From contig NZ_WWDL01000037.1 in assembly GCF_009848505.1 (NCBI RefSeq), positions 1 to 50,291 of the forward strand: 50,291 nucleotides of DNA, given 5' to 3'. Below, piece after piece: positions 16,932 to 26,692 of this stretch (position 1 is its first letter; every line of letters starts with the position of its first letter). The notes below the pieces were generated by a model. That model ran no database searches and had not been told where the DNA came from. It saw nothing but the letters and a program-made list of their open reading frames with translations. Position numbers and translations under genes: made by a program. The DNA is from Muricoccus harenae. Lineage in GTDB: Bacteria > Pseudomonadota > Alphaproteobacteria > Acetobacterales > Acetobacteraceae.

Positions 16932-18160
16932 GTTGCTGCACTTGAGAAGGAGGCGAGGTCGGCCGGCGCGACAGCAGCGTCACGCATGGCAAGCTCCGCC
17001 TTGATCTCGGACGCGACTTCGTGCCGGGGCAGCCACTGTTGGCGCCCTCCACCAGCAAGGGCATTCTCCACAAAGCTGCCGAACGCCTGCCGGAACTGTT
17101 GCTCACTGAAGCGGGCCGCGTTGGCCATGCAGGCGCCAATTGTAACGAGATGCTGCCTTTGCTCGAACCTCTCCACGGCGGCCACGATGGATGGAACCGT
17201 CTGCTCATCGAAGAAGACGCCGGTCGGTGTACTCTGATCGAGTCCGCGCACCGTCTCCATCAACCCGCCCGCGCGGTAGGCTATCACGGGCGTGCCCGCC
17301 GCCTGCGCCTCGACCGCCGAAATTCCGAAGTCCTCGATGCCAGCGAAGAGAAAGGCCTTGGCGCCTGCCAGGAGTTCAGCTGCAACCTCATCCGGTTGGA
17401 AGCCGAGTACCTCGACATTGGGTGCGCGGAGCGCCTTGATCCGCTGCAAGTCCTGGCCGTCACCTATGATCTTGAGGTGGCGATGCGGCATCGCTGCAAA
17501 GGCCTTCGCCAGCAGGTCGACACGCTTGTAGGGCGCTAGTCGGCCCAGTGAGATATAGTAGTCACCTTTCGTCGTGGGCGGATGCGGCTTGACGGCCACG
17601 GGAGGATAGATAACGGAGGACCGTCGGCGGTGCGTGTGCCAGAGCCGCTCCGCAACAAAGGCCGAGTTGGTGGCGAGGGCCTCGGGCCGCTGTGCGGCCA
17701 CGTAATCCCAAACCCTCGCCCGGTGCAGAGCACCACGCACGGGGAAGGTCAGCAGCCCGCGGTCGAGCCGCGAATCTTTAAGGTACTGGTGCTGGAGGTC
17801 CCATGCGTAACGCATGGGCGAATGAACGTAGGAGACATGAACCTGCCCAGGCCGCGTCAGCACGCCGTAGGCAACGCTGTGATGGCTCGAAATGACAAGG
17901 TCGTATTCCGTGACGTCAATCTGCTCAACCGCCAGCGGCCACAATGGGAACAGCTTGCGGTAGACACGCCGGATCGCCGGCACCTTCTGCAAGAATGAGG
18001 TCTGGACTGTCCTGCCGCCGAGGAAGGCGCGTTGTGCGTCCGGTACGAGATCGACAACCGCGAAGACATCGGCCGAGGGAAAAACAGTCAGGATTTGCTC
18101 TATCACTCGCTCGGCGCCGCCGTAGGCGGACATGGAGTCACAAACAAGGGCGATCCTCAT
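16928..18160 (-). CDS. Glycosyltransferase family 4, mannosyltransferase-like
   Basis: 410 aa from the ATG at 18160, which begins MRIALVCDSMSAYGGAERV as GT4 enzymes usually do. The frame extends to 18253 but the extra 31 residues are arginine/proline-rich and unlike the family. The acceptor-domain motif YVHSPMRYAWD is shared with GT4 mannosyltransferases of xanthan/acetan-type loci. The donor domain has YISLGRLAPYKRVDLL and GIEDFGISAVEAQAAGTPVI. By position it probably adds an early sugar after the priming transferase. The mannose assignment is an inference from motif similarity only. Confidence 0.82.
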   Translation of the reverse strand: MRIALVCDSMSAYGGAERVIEQILTVFPSADVFAVVDLVPDAQRAFLGGRTVQTSFLQKVPAIRRVYRKLFPLWPLAVEQIDVTEYDLVISSHHSVAYGVLTRPGQVHVSYVHSPMRYAWDLQHQYLKDSRLDRGLLTFPVRGALHRARVWDYVAAQRPEALATNSAFVAERLWHTHRRRSSVIYPPVAVKPHPPTTKGDYYISLGRLAPYKRVDLLAKAFAAMPHRHLKIIGDGQDLQRIKALRAPNVEVLGFQPDEVAAELLAGAKAFLFAGIEDFGISAVEAQAAGTPVIAYRAGGLMETVRGLDQSTPTGVFFDEQTVPSIVAAVERFEQRQHLVTIGACMANAARFSEQQFRQAFGSFVENALAGGGRQQWLPRHEVASEIKAELAMRDAAVAPADLASFSSAAT

Positions 18161-18381
18161 TTCCGATACCCGCGCACGTGCCCACGACAGAACGAGCCGC
18201 GGCCGGTGAATGGCAGGGGCTGAAGGAGACCGTAGGTGGGGGTTCCACCGCATTGTAGGGTGCGCTGCCGCTGGGAGTTACTCCGGGCCGTTCCCTGGCG
18301 CTCAAGCCGTGTTACGAGAGCCTCAGTTGCTGGCCGCGGCGTGCGACCTGCTGCCCTGTTGTGGCAATTCAACATCATGCC

Positions 18382-19824
18382 TCAGTCGGCTTTCAGGGTG
18401 GCAAAGCCACCTGCTGCTGTGAGGAGGATGATCCAGATGTCGAGGGCCAAGCTCCAGTTCGTGATGTACCAGAGGTCCAGATCGACGCGCCGTCTGGCCT
18501 TCTCCAGCGTGTCCACTTCGCCGCGGGAGCCGTTCACCTGCGCCCAACCTGTAATGCCGGGCTTGACGCGGTGCCGTATTGGATACTGTGACACAGCATC
18601 GGCGTAGTACTCGCCCTCGATCTTCATCTTGGTCGCATGCGGGCGCGGACCGACGAGCGACAAATCACCGCGCAGCACATTAAAGATTTGCGGAAGCTCA
18701 TCGATGCTCAGGCGGCGTAACCAGCGACCGACACGTGTGACACGCGGGTCACGTGCAAGGGTTCGCGCCTCACCGGCAATATCCTGCTTGTCGTTATGCA
18801 TGGTGCGAAACTTCCACACCTCAGTCGCGCGGCCGCCGAGGCCGAAACGAACCTGCCGAAACAGGATCGGTCCAGGGGTTTCGAGGCGGATAAGAAGGCC
18901 CGCCAGAATAAGAAGGGGGGCGAATATCAGGAGTGCGGCAGAGGCCCCGGCAAGATCCACTGCGCGCTTCGCTAGCCCGCGTGGCCCTGTCAGGAGATTG
19001 GGCAGAAGCTCGATGACGTCGGGAAGCGGTGCTTGTGTAAGGCCGAAGTTCGGCACCATGTATATGCCGATGGGCAGGTCTGCCAGGCGGTTTAGCATGG
19101 GAGCGAGCTCCTGCGGCGGAATAGCAGTGAGGACCACAGCTTCCACATGGCCGTCTTCGACCATGGCACGCAGGGTGGTGAGGCTTGCGGGCGCATCGTG
19201 GGGAAGGCAGGTGACCACGGGGCGCCGCCCGTGCCCGGACAGCGCGGAGGTTAACTCCTGTGCCGCGTCTTTCTGGCCGAGTACGGCGACACCACCACCG
19301 TGAAGCCCCCATGGGGAACGCCAAACAGCAGTCCTGATCAGGAAGGTCGATGCAACTGATAGCGCCGCCCAGACGACCATCCACCAGACCTCGTTTGCGT
19401 CCACACAAGCCTGGACGAGAATTAGCAATAGGAAGGCGGCAGCGAGGCCCAGAGCGCCGAGGCTTGGCGAGCAAAGCTTGGTGGCAAGTGGATGAGCGTC
19501 CACCAGCGCCAGCGCTTGACGGATGATGATGGCGGCTCCGAGGACAGCCATGGTCGTTGGCACGACTTCTTCCAGAGCATCTGCGTCTCGCACAGCGATC
19601 TGCTGGCAGGCTGCAGCGAAGCCGAGGATAGCGGCGAGCTCGACGACCCAAGAGATAATGTAGACGGTTTGGCGGATGTTAATGTTCCGCGCCGCCCGCT
19701 GGACGGTTGGGTGGGCGGTGAAGCGGAGCTTCCCGCAGGCATCCTTCGCAACGTCCCACATGACGTTCCGGGAAGGTCCGGGGTGATCCACGAGGAGCTG
19801 TGTGTCTTCGGGTTGCCTGTCCAA
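18382..19824 (-). CDS. Undecaprenyl-phosphate sugar phosphotransferase (polyprenyl PGT, GumD/WbaP-like)
   Basis: 480 aa. The N-terminal half has four to five hydrophobic helices and a CoA-binding-like domain. The C-terminal half is the bacterial sugar transferase domain (PF02397): [20 protein letters not shown] membrane anchor, [20 protein letters not shown], then [26 protein letters not shown] with the catalytic Asp-Glu pair. It transfers a hexose-1-phosphate to undecaprenyl phosphate, the first step of repeat-unit synthesis. The best-supported start is TTG at 19824, 7 nt after GGGAG. The first in-frame ATG is at 19761. As the most upstream gene it probably heads the EPS operon. Confidence 0.9.
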   Translation of the reverse strand: MDRQPEDTQLLVDHPGPSRNVMWDVAKDACGKLRFTAHPTVQRAARNINIRQTVYIISWVVELAAILGFAAACQQIAVRDADALEEVVPTTMAVLGAAIIIRQALALVDAHPLATKLCSPSLGALGLAAAFLLLILVQACVDANEVWWMVVWAALSVASTFLIRTAVWRSPWGLHGGGVAVLGQKDAAQELTSALSGHGRRPVVTCLPHDAPASLTTLRAMVEDGHVEAVVLTAIPPQELAPMLNRLADLPIGIYMVPNFGLTQAPLPDVIELLPNLLTGPRGLAKRAVDLAGASAALLIFAPLLILAGLLIRLETPGPILFRQVRFGLGGRATEVWKFRTMHNDKQDIAGEARTLARDPRVTRVGRWLRRLSIDELPQIFNVLRGDLSLVGPRPHATKMKIEGEYYADAVSQYPIRHRVKPGITGWAQVNGSRGEVDTLEKARRRVDLDLWYITNWSLALDIWIILLTAAGGFATLKAD

Positions 19825-21203
19825 CGTCCATCTCCCGCCGTCCGACTGTTAGGTCGCGGCGCCTAAGCGCGGTGCAGTGCAGCGAAGCGGAATGTAGACG
19901 CTTGCACTTGAGGCCGGGAGACTTTTATTGAGCTTCAACTTGGAAGGTTCGGGTCAATCCCCGGTAGAATAGGAACAAAGATCATGCGACTGGGTTCCTA
20001 ATGTTTAAGGATGCAGGACGGGGATTGCTCCGACTACCGTGTGGGTTGTGACTGCGCGCCAATTTTATGGACGATTCCAAGTTATGTTGCGGCGCGCTGG
20101 GCTCAGCGATCTGCGGCAGGCGGCCACACAATCTCGTGGGGGAGGCCGTGCGGGAAACGGGGCACCGCGAGTACAGCAAGCGCAGCAGGGCGCTTCCGTG
20201 GCGTTCCAGGACCGACGGAGGCGGAACCATCGCCTGGTTGCCGCTTTCAATGCTGCGGGCGATACGCGGGACATTGCCGCGGGTGCGGCACTCGCGGTGA
20301 CAGCGCCGGCGATCATCAAGATTTGCCGGTGTGGAGCTTGGCAGGTCGCCGGTCAGCCGGCTTTGATGTCTGGCCCGCAGCCCCGGCACCGCGTCCGGGG
20401 TGGGCACGAACTCGCGGCTGTCGTGGCGATTGGTCACGCTGAGCGTCAGGTTTAACGGCGTCCTTTGGACGTCGGCGGCGAGGTGGCGCTTCGCGCCCGG
20501 CCCGCCGCGGTCCGCCGGCTTGGGTCCGACTTCCGTCGTCCTTCGGCAGGCAGGCTCACGTCGCCGAGCGCCGCTCGGCCTCAGTTCAGGGCACCAGGAT
20601 CCTGCGGCCTCTCCAGCGGCACCCGGTGAAGCCTCCGCCAGATCGACTGCATGCCACCCGCCGGGCCACAGCAAGCTGGCTCGCCGTAGCCGCCCGACCG
20701 GGTTGGCACGTTGTGCCACTGACGGTCCGCCCAAAACACAAACTAGATGCCCCCCTGGGCCGCGCGAGCCCGTTCCCGGGCCGACGGCGCTTGCTGCACT
20801 AACCCCCGTGGCAGCAGCGGCTTGACCCCGCCCAGCGGTCGTCAGGACCGCGGAGCGCCGTCCCTCGTCAACGTCTGAGGCCAGGTTCTGTCCCGAAATC
20901 CAAGAGGGGCAGAGCATCGCGCGAGGCCCCGGGTGACCCGGACGTGCCGATCAGACGCGCGCCTTAACGCTGGCGCGCCTGCTCGATGGGCTCGGCTTCA
21001 AGGGAGTACCCTCTACCTAGCCGGCTAACGGCGCGATAGCGGTCCACCGCGCCCCGCACGCTTACTAGCCCGGTCCGCACAGCCTTCAGCACTCGCCATT
21101 AGGTTCCGTTGTATTGACTCCCCAAGGCTGCCCCATCAGGCACTACGAGATAGCAGGTAGCCTGCAGCATAAACGCGGAACCGGTCACATCATTGATGCT
21201 GGA
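19825..21203. other. Gene-poor interval with IS remnant
   Basis: About 1.4 kb between the EPS operon head and the first LIV operon tail. From 19825 to 20100 the DNA should hold the EPS operon promoter; only a lone TTGACC (minus strand, 19957-19952) without a convincing -10 was seen. From 20100 to 20823 lies a decayed IS5-family transposase. From 20824 to 21203 nothing coding or clearly structured was found. Confidence 0.5.
20100..20823 (-). pseudogene. Decayed IS5-family (IS427-like) transposase
   Basis: The minus strand shows transposase pieces in order but in shifting frames and with stops. It begins KPLLP near the start and continues with WRRLHRVPLERP. In the next frame come GPKPADRGGPGAKRHL, NRHDS, LDAVP-like TPDAVPGLR, RRCHRECRTRG and PRIARSIES. 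Each matches the usual block of IS5-family DDE proteins, including the RHDS and RRCRRECRARG blocks. At least one frameshift and internal stops separate the N- and C-terminal parts, so it is inactive. The 311-codon open frame in this place is partly this remnant and not a gene. No inverted repeats were found. Confidence 0.7.
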
Positions 21204-21917
21204 CTAAACCTGCAGATATCGGCTCTGCACCGTCGGATCTGTGTGGAACTGCTCCACGTCGCCGTGCCAGACAATGCCGCCCTTGTCGATCACAGCGACG
21301 CGGGTCGCGACGGCGAGGCAGAAGCGGCTGTTCTGCTCGGCCAGGACAATGGTGGTTCCAGCAGAGCGGAGCTTGCGGATGAGGCGGCCGATCTCCGCAA
21401 CGATCAGCGGCGCCAAGCCCTCCGAAGGTTCGTCGAGGAGCAGCACGGCAGGGTTGCCCATCAGCGCACGGGCGATGGTTAGCATCTGCTGTTCGCCGCC
21501 CGAGAGACGCCCGGCCATGCGTCGGCGCAACGGCAGGAGTAGAGGGAAGCTCTCGAAGGCGCGGGGGATGGTCCATCCAGCAGTGCCATCGAGCCCGCGC
21601 TTCTGCGCAATCTCGAGGTTCTCCTCGACCGTGTGCTCCGGAAAGACTTGGCGGTCCTCCGGTACGTAGGCAATGCCGCTATGCGCCACGCGATAGGGCT
21701 TGCGTCCGGCCATATCCTTCCCGCGTAGAATGACCTGTCCGGCACGTGGTGGCAGAACGCCGGCGATGGCCTTGAGGGTCGTGCTCTTGCCCGCGCCGTT
21801 CCGGCCCATAAGGGCAAGGGTCTCGCCGCGGCCGACGTCGAATGAGACGCCGAACAGCACCTGGCTTGCGCCATAGGCGGCGTCGAGCCCCTGCACGGAC
21901 AGTTCCGGCTCGCTCAC
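21204..21917 (-). CDS. livF: LIV-type ABC transporter ATP-binding protein LivF
   Basis: 237 aa ABC ATPase of the branched-chain amino-acid/amide (HAAT) uptake family. Walker A GRNGAGKST (38-46), signature LSGGEQQM, Walker B VLLLDEPSEGLAP and the switch-region Glu-Gln EQN are present. In LivF the H-loop position is often degenerate, as here. The GTG start at 21917 overlaps the livG stop (GTGA at 21914-21917). It is the last gene of the first LIV operon. It powers import through the LivH/LivM pore together with LivG. The substrate need not be an amino acid, since this family also takes aromatic acids, ureas and amides. Confidence 0.92.
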   Translation of the reverse strand: MSEPELSVQGLDAAYGASQVLFGVSFDVGRGETLALMGRNGAGKSTTLKAIAGVLPPRAGQVILRGKDMAGRKPYRVAHSGIAYVPEDRQVFPEHTVEENLEIAQKRGLDGTAGWTIPRAFESFPLLLPLRRRMAGRLSGGEQQMLTIARALMGNPAVLLLDEPSEGLAPLIVAEIGRLIRKLRSAGTTIVLAEQNSRFCLAVATRVAVIDKGGIVWHGDVEQFHTDPTVQSRYLQV

Positions 21918-22684
21918 GGCGCCGCCTGGAGCGCGTGCTCGCTACCGAGATACGCCTCGATGACGGCAGGATCCTGGCGGATCTGCTCCGGCGTGCCCTG
22001 GGCTAAGACGGTGCCGTAGCGCAGCACGCGCACTGTCTCGGCGATGCGGAAGACGATGTCCATGTCGTGCTCGATGAAGATCAGAGTCATCCGCCGCGCC
22101 TGCCAAAGCCGGTGCACGCACCCAATCATCCGCCAGCGTTCATCAGGGCCCATGCCGGCGGTCGGCTCGTCAAGCAGCAGCACTTTTGGGTCCAGCGCCA
22201 GGGCGAGGGCGATGTCCAGCAGTTTCTGGTCGCCATGTGACAGCTGCCGCGCCGGTGCACCGGCCAGGTGCTGAAGGCCACAGAGCTCCATCACCTCGCC
22301 CGCCCGTCCGACGATATCGGTGGGCGGGAAGGCGCGGAACAGGTTCGCGGTACGGCCCTCATGCGTGAGGATGGCGGCCGCGAGGCTCTCGGCCACAGTA
22401 AAGCTTGGGAAGAGGTTCGCCACCTGAAAGGCGCGACCGATGCCTCGGCGGACGATGACTTGCTGGTTGCGGCCAGTAATGTCCTCGCCGTCGAGCAGCA
22501 CGCGTCCGGCTGTGGGGGCAAGGAGGCCGGTAATCAGATGGAACAATGTTGTCTTGCCGGCCCCGTTCGGGCCGATGATGGCTGAGAGTGAGCCTGCGGC
22601 GAAATCCAGAGAGACGTCATTGGTGGCGACAATGCCGCCGAAGCTTCGGCGGAGCCCCTGCAGTTCGAGCCGGCCGCCCCTCAT
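21914..22684 (-). CDS. livG: LIV-type ABC transporter ATP-binding protein LivG
   Basis: 256 aa from the ATG at 22684. The frame is open upstream to 22828, but those residues overlap the SDR gene and are not family-like. Walker A GPNGAGKTT, the LivG-type FQVANLFPSFTVAESL segment, signature LSHGDQKLLDIALAL (with H-G-D, as in many LivG), Walker B VLLLDEPTAGMGPDE and H-loop FIEHDMDIVF are all intact. The start codon overlaps the SDR stop by 4 bp (22681-22684), so the transporter operon continues through the SDR gene. Confidence 0.92.
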   Translation of the reverse strand: MRGGRLELQGLRRSFGGIVATNDVSLDFAAGSLSAIIGPNGAGKTTLFHLITGLLAPTAGRVLLDGEDITGRNQQVIVRRGIGRAFQVANLFPSFTVAESLAAAILTHEGRTANLFRAFPPTDIVGRAGEVMELCGLQHLAGAPARQLSHGDQKLLDIALALALDPKVLLLDEPTAGMGPDERWRMIGCVHRLWQARRMTLIFIEHDMDIVFRIAETVRVLRYGTVLAQGTPEQIRQDPAVIEAYLGSEHALQAAP

Positions 22685-23496
22685 GCGCCTCGGCCTCTTG
22701 TCGCAGCATTCCCGCGCGCCGCAGGGAGGCCGCCATAGGCTGCCCATGAGCCGGCCACGAGCCAGCCGGCATCCACCGGCAGGTTGATGCCCGTGATCGC
22801 GCGGGCCGCGTCCGAGGCCAGGAAACACACCGCCTCGGCGACGTCCTCGGGCATGATCATCTGCCCAAGTGCGCTGGCGTCCTCGAGGCGCGTGACGTCA
22901 CGTTCGCCACGCTCGATCTCGGCCTGCAGGCCAGGGGTTCGCGTGAAGCCGGGCGAGACTGCATTGACCCGGACGCCTGACCGCCCCCATTCCGCTGCGA
23001 GGCAGCGCGTCATCTCGATCACCGCCGCCTTGGCCGGGGAATAGGCGTGCAGGGGCATCGAGCGAACACCCGCAATGGAAGCGATGGTGATGATCGAGCC
23101 ATAAGCTCGCATGGCCATGCGGCGTCCGAATGCCATCGCGGAGTTCCAGGTGCCGATCTGGTCGATCCGGATGACACGCGCGACTTCCGCCTCAGTGATC
23201 TCCTCCGCGCGGAGGGGGCGCTGGAGGACGCCGGCGCAGGTAACGAGGATATCGGCTGGGCCGAGCTCCGCCTGCACGGCTGCGGCTGTCGCCTCATTGG
23301 CATCCATGCGCCCGACGTCGAGCGTGAAGGCGGCGCCCCCCACCTCAGCTGCCACGGCCTTGGCGGCAGCCCTGTCAACGTCCAGCACCGCCACCTTCGC
23401 ACCGCGTGAAGCAAGCATGCGGCAGCATGCGGCGCCGATGCCGCTGCCGCCGCCGGTTACGGCTGCAATCCGGCCGGTGAAAGGCCCTGTGCTCAT
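22681..23496 (-). CDS. SDR family oxidoreductase embedded in LIV operon
   Basis: 271 aa from the ATG at 23496, which follows GGGAGAGG at good spacing and overlaps the livM stop by 4 bp. Classical short-chain dehydrogenase: TGGGSGIG cofactor loop near the N-terminus, VLDVDRA with an Asp after the second strand suggesting NAD(H) preference, the catalytic Ser in the IASIAG region, and YSPAKAAV giving the Tyr-x3-Lys pair. The C-terminal ITGINLPVDAGWLVAG is typical. Its location between livM and livG suggests it oxidises or reduces the imported compound. The substrate is not known. Confidence 0.88.
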   Translation of the reverse strand: MSTGPFTGRIAAVTGGGSGIGAACCRMLASRGAKVAVLDVDRAAAKAVAAEVGGAAFTLDVGRMDANEATAAAVQAELGPADILVTCAGVLQRPLRAEEITEAEVARVIRIDQIGTWNSAMAFGRRMAMRAYGSIITIASIAGVRSMPLHAYSPAKAAVIEMTRCLAAEWGRSGVRVNAVSPGFTRTPGLQAEIERGERDVTRLEDASALGQMIMPEDVAEAVCFLASDAARAITGINLPVDAGWLVAGSWAAYGGLPAARGNAATRGRGA

Positions 23497-24461
23497 ACAC
23501 CTCTCCCTTTTCCGCGGGCGCGCCAGGCATCGACCGCCCAATCTAGCATGCCTTTGCGAAGCCCGAGGACGAGCAGGAGCAGGATAGCGCCAAAGAACAG
23601 CCCGTGGTGCTCCGTGAAGCCGGAAATGCGGTCGCTGAGGAACAGGAAGACCGCAGCGCCGAGAATGGGACCGAGGAAGGTCCCGATGCCGCCTAGCATG
23701 ATCATGAACAACGCCTCGCCCGAGGTGGTCCAGTAGAGGAAGGTCGGGAATGCGCCGGACACGTAGAGCGCCATCAGCACGCCCGCGAGGCCAGCGAAGG
23801 TGCCGGCGATGACAAACGCGCCGAGCCGGTAGCGGAAGACTGAAAGGCCCAGGAAGGCTGCGCGCTGGGGATTGTCTCGTAGCATGCGCAGCGCGACGCC
23901 GAAGGGCGAGCGGATCACCTGCCGCAGCAGCACCGCAGACAGCGCTAGGCAGAAGGCGGAGAAGAGGGCGAGATGCGCGGGGCGCGCGAGTTCGACGCCG
24001 AGGAACGGCGGTTTGGGAATGCCGCCCATGAGGCCCTGGTCGCCGCCGGTGAGTGATACCCAGGATATAACCATCGAGTGGATGAGCATCTGGAACGCGA
24101 GGGTGAGGAAGGCGAAGTAGATCTCAGACAGGCGCACGCACAGCACGCCGATGACGAGGGCGAGCAGGGCGCTTCCAGTGAGGGCGGCAAGCACCGCCGC
24201 GGGGACAGACCAGCCGCCAGATTGCATCAGCAAGCCGAAGGCATAAGCCCCGCTGCCGAAGAAGGCCGCATGGCCGAAGGAGACAAGGCCAGCGGTCCCG
24301 ATCAGCAGGTTCAGCGACAAAGCCAGCAGACCGAATATGCCGAGGCGGATGATGAAGTCGATCAGCGCATGAGAGCCGACGCCAAGCGAGAGGGCAGCGA
24401 CCAAGCTGAAGGCGATGAGTGCCACGAGGACATCGCCGCGCCAACCGGAGAACCGGCTCAT
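23493..24461 (-). CDS. livM: LIV-type ABC transporter permease LivM
   Basis: 322 aa with 8-9 hydrophobic helices. The family block NLLIGTAGLVSFGHAAFFGSGAY lies near residues 51-73. The cytoplasmic EAA-like segment GVALRMLRDNPQRAAFLGLSVFRYRLGAFVIAG couples to the ATPases. With LivH it forms the inner-membrane channel. The start overlaps the livH stop (ATGA at 24458-24461) and the stop overlaps the SDR start, so the gene is embedded in a tightly packed operon. Confidence 0.92.
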   Translation of the reverse strand: MSRFSGWRGDVLVALIAFSLVAALSLGVGSHALIDFIIRLGIFGLLALSLNLLIGTAGLVSFGHAAFFGSGAYAFGLLMQSGGWSVPAAVLAALTGSALLALVIGVLCVRLSEIYFAFLTLAFQMLIHSMVISWVSLTGGDQGLMGGIPKPPFLGVELARPAHLALFSAFCLALSAVLLRQVIRSPFGVALRMLRDNPQRAAFLGLSVFRYRLGAFVIAGTFAGLAGVLMALYVSGAFPTFLYWTTSGEALFMIMLGGIGTFLGPILGAAVFLFLSDRISGFTEHHGLFFGAILLLLVLGLRKGMLDWAVDAWRARGKGRGV

Positions 24462-25360
24462 GCCGGGTGCTTCCCGGCGAGGCCGCTCGGCTTCAGCAGC
24501 AAGACCACAGCCATCATCAGGAACATCAGCCCTTCGGTAAAGAGTGGGAAGCCGATTGAGCCGAAGGAGCGGGTGAGCCCGATCAGCAGAGCGGCGACCA
24601 GGGCCCCGCCGATAGAACCCATGCCGCCGATGACGGTGACGATGAAGCTCTCGATCAGGATGGAGACGCCGGCACCCGGAACCACTGAGCGGATCGGAGC
24701 GGAGAGCGCCCCTGCCAACCCGGCGAGTGCCGCGCCGATCGCAAAGACGGCGGCGAAGACCATGTTGGTGTTCACACCCAGCGAAGCGACCATGGTGGAA
24801 TTGACCGCAGCCGCCCGGACGGTGCGGCCAAAGCGCGTCCGGCCCATGCAGAGTGCCAGGAGCAAGGCCACGGCAAGAGTTACGCCGAAGAGCACGAGGT
24901 AGAAAAGCGGGACGATGCCGCCGCCGATGATAAAGGGCGGGCGCCGGAAAGTGTCGGGCATGTCCATCTTCAGGAAGTCACCGCCCCATATGATCTTGAC
25001 CACGTCGTCCATGATCAGGATGAGCGCGTAACAGACGAGAAGCTGCATCAGCACGTCCGCACCATAGATGCGGCGGAATAGCGTTCGCTCGATCAGCAGG
25101 CCGAACGTCGCGACGCCGAGCGTTCCGGCCAGGGTGGAAACAAGAAAGCTGCCCGTCGCGGCATAGGCGGAGAGGGCGAAATACGCGCCGAGCATGTAGA
25201 GTGTGCCATGCGCGAAATTCACCAGACCCAGCACTCCGAAGATCAGCGTGAGGCCGGAAGCGACAAGGAACAGCAGGAGACCAATCGTGAGGCCTGCCGA
25301 AACCTGTGTGACCAGGCATGAAAGGGAGCCAACGCAGGAGACGAGTTCACCAAGATCCAT
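24458..25360 (-). CDS. livH: LIV-type ABC transporter permease LivH
   Basis: 300 aa from the ATG at 25360, preceded by GGAG about 9 nt upstream. The open frame runs further to 25414 but without family similarity. It has eight helices, the LivH hallmark TLIFGVLGLVNFAHGTLYMLGAY, and the late block VTVIGGMGSIGGALVAALLIGL. It pairs with LivM in the inner membrane. The gene lies 63 bp downstream of the binding-protein stop. Confidence 0.92.
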   Translation of the reverse strand: MDLGELVSCVGSLSCLVTQVSAGLTIGLLLFLVASGLTLIFGVLGLVNFAHGTLYMLGAYFALSAYAATGSFLVSTLAGTLGVATFGLLIERTLFRRIYGADVLMQLLVCYALILIMDDVVKIIWGGDFLKMDMPDTFRRPPFIIGGGIVPLFYLVLFGVTLAVALLLALCMGRTRFGRTVRAAAVNSTMVASLGVNTNMVFAAVFAIGAALAGLAGALSAPIRSVVPGAGVSILIESFIVTVIGGMGSIGGALVAALLIGLTRSFGSIGFPLFTEGLMFLMMAVVLLLKPSGLAGKHPA

Positions 25361-25423
25361 GTTGACGCTCCGGCTGAGAGGAGGGATGACGGCTGCGATG
25401 GCCGCAACCCCCACGCGAATGCA

Positions 25424-26692
25424 TCAGGCCCAGCCCTTGCCCTTCTTCCATTCCTGCTCGAGCTGGAAGATCTGGCTCCAGTTCGCAGTTTGGATCCCTT
25501 CCACATAAGGCTCGGTGGGAATGGTCGTGCCCCAGCCGATCGCGTAGCCGACGAGTGTCTGGTCCTCGGCTCGCATCGTCACCTTGCCATCCGCACCGAA
25601 GGGACTATCGATGGTCAGGCCCTTGAGCGCTGCCGCGAGCTGGCGTGGGTCGGTTCCACCAACCTTCTTCAGCGCCGCAGTGGTCAGGTGAACGGCGGTC
25701 GCGGCCTGCCAAGCCCAATTGGTCGGGTAATTATTGAAGCGGCGGTTATAGTCCCGTGCGAAAGCCGCATTGGCTGGTTGTGGCGGATAGCTGGACAGGT
25801 ACCGATTGCCGGAATGGACGCCCCGCGGAAGCTGCTTGATCTGCTTCAGGGTCGTGTAATCGGCCATGTTGACCGCGAAATACTGTGACTGACTGAACAG
25901 GCCATAGAGCGCGGCCTGCTCGACAAAGGCCACGAGGTCGCCGGCCCAGAGGCAGGAATAGACCGCCTGCGGCCGTCCCTGGGCGAGCCGCGTTACGTTC
26001 TCCGTGTAGTCCGGCTGGAAGAGCTTGGGCCAAGTCTCGCCGACCACCTGCACGTCCGGGGTGAAGTATCTGAGGTATTCGACGAACTCGGCGGTGGTGT
26101 CGCGTCCGTAGGCGTAGTCAGGGGATATCGTCATCCAGCGGCGCAAGTTCCGCGCCTTGACGATTTCTGCAGCGTATACCCCGCCTGCGACGGAGTCATG
26201 GATGCCTTGGCGTGCGACGCGAAAGGCGTTCCAGAAGCGCTGGCGCGGGTCGGCGGACATGGCCGACGTCTCGGTGTTGATGTGCAGGGTGAGCGTACCT
26301 GTCTCGCGCACCACCTCGTGCACGGCGAAGCCCCCTGAGGAGGGTTCGCCATCGAAGAGAATGTCGACACCGTCGCTTATCATCTCACGGGCCAGACGGG
26401 CCGCTTCTGCGGGGACGCCGCGGCTATCGCGGATGATCATCTCGATCGGGCGTCCATCGAGCCCACCCTCCGCGTTAAACTTATCCACTTCCATCAGCAC
26501 CGCGTCGCGCGAGGAAATGCCGAGCTGTGCAACCCGACCCGAGAGAATGGTTGGCATACCGATGCGGATGGGGCGTCTTCCCTGGCCGCTTGCAATCATG
26601 GGGAAGCCGGTGACCGCGACGGCGCCAAGCCCTGCAGACGCCATGAGGATGCCGCGGCGGCTAGGCCCGCCCGGGTGGGTCTTGAGCATCAT
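25424..26692 (-). CDS. LIV-type ABC transporter substrate-binding protein
   Basis: 422 aa periplasmic protein of the Peripla_BP_6 (leucine-binding-like) family. A Tat-type signal (SRRGILMASAG, about 11-21) ends near IASGQG. The mature part begins RPIRIGMPTILSG and contains FNAEGGLDGRPIEMIIRDSRG, the usual first-lobe pattern. The ATG pair at 26692/26689 follows GAGGGAGA. It heads the first LIV operon and sets its specificity. Sequence alone does not tell whether it binds amino acids, amides or carboxylic acids. Confidence 0.9.
   Translation of the reverse strand: MMLKTHPGGPSRRGILMASAGLGAVAVTGFPMIASGQGRRPIRIGMPTILSGRVAQLGISSRDAVLMEVDKFNAEGGLDGRPIEMIIRDSRGVPAEAARLAREMISDGVDILFDGEPSSGGFAVHEVVRETGTLTLHINTETSAMSADPRQRFWNAFRVARQGIHDSVAGGVYAAEIVKARNLRRWMTISPDYAYGRDTTAEFVEYLRYFTPDVQVVGETWPKLFQPDYTENVTRLAQGRPQAVYSCLWAGDLVAFVEQAALYGLFSQSQYFAVNMADYTTLKQIKQLPRGVHSGNRYLSSYPPQPANAAFARDYNRRFNNYPTNWAWQAATAVHLTTAALKKVGGTDPRQLAAALKGLTIDSPFGADGKVTMRAEDQTLVGYAIGWGTTIPTEPYVEGIQTANWSQIFQLEQEWKKGKGWA

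Noticed and set aside
18235-18249. Hairpin GGTGG-GGGTT-CCACC between the priming transferase and the next GT4
   Set aside because: The stem is 5 bp without a T-run and lies inside what appears to be one operon, so it is probably fortuitous.
19929-19957. TTGACC as -35 of an EPS operon promoter
   Set aside because: No acceptable -10 hexamer lies 16-19 bp downstream; the nearest A/T-rich hexamer is about 21 bp away.
19982-20917. 311-codon minus-strand open frame as an intact gene
   Set aside because: Part of it matches IS5 transposase blocks out of frame with the N-terminal blocks, and the rest has no family features. It is better described as a decayed IS.
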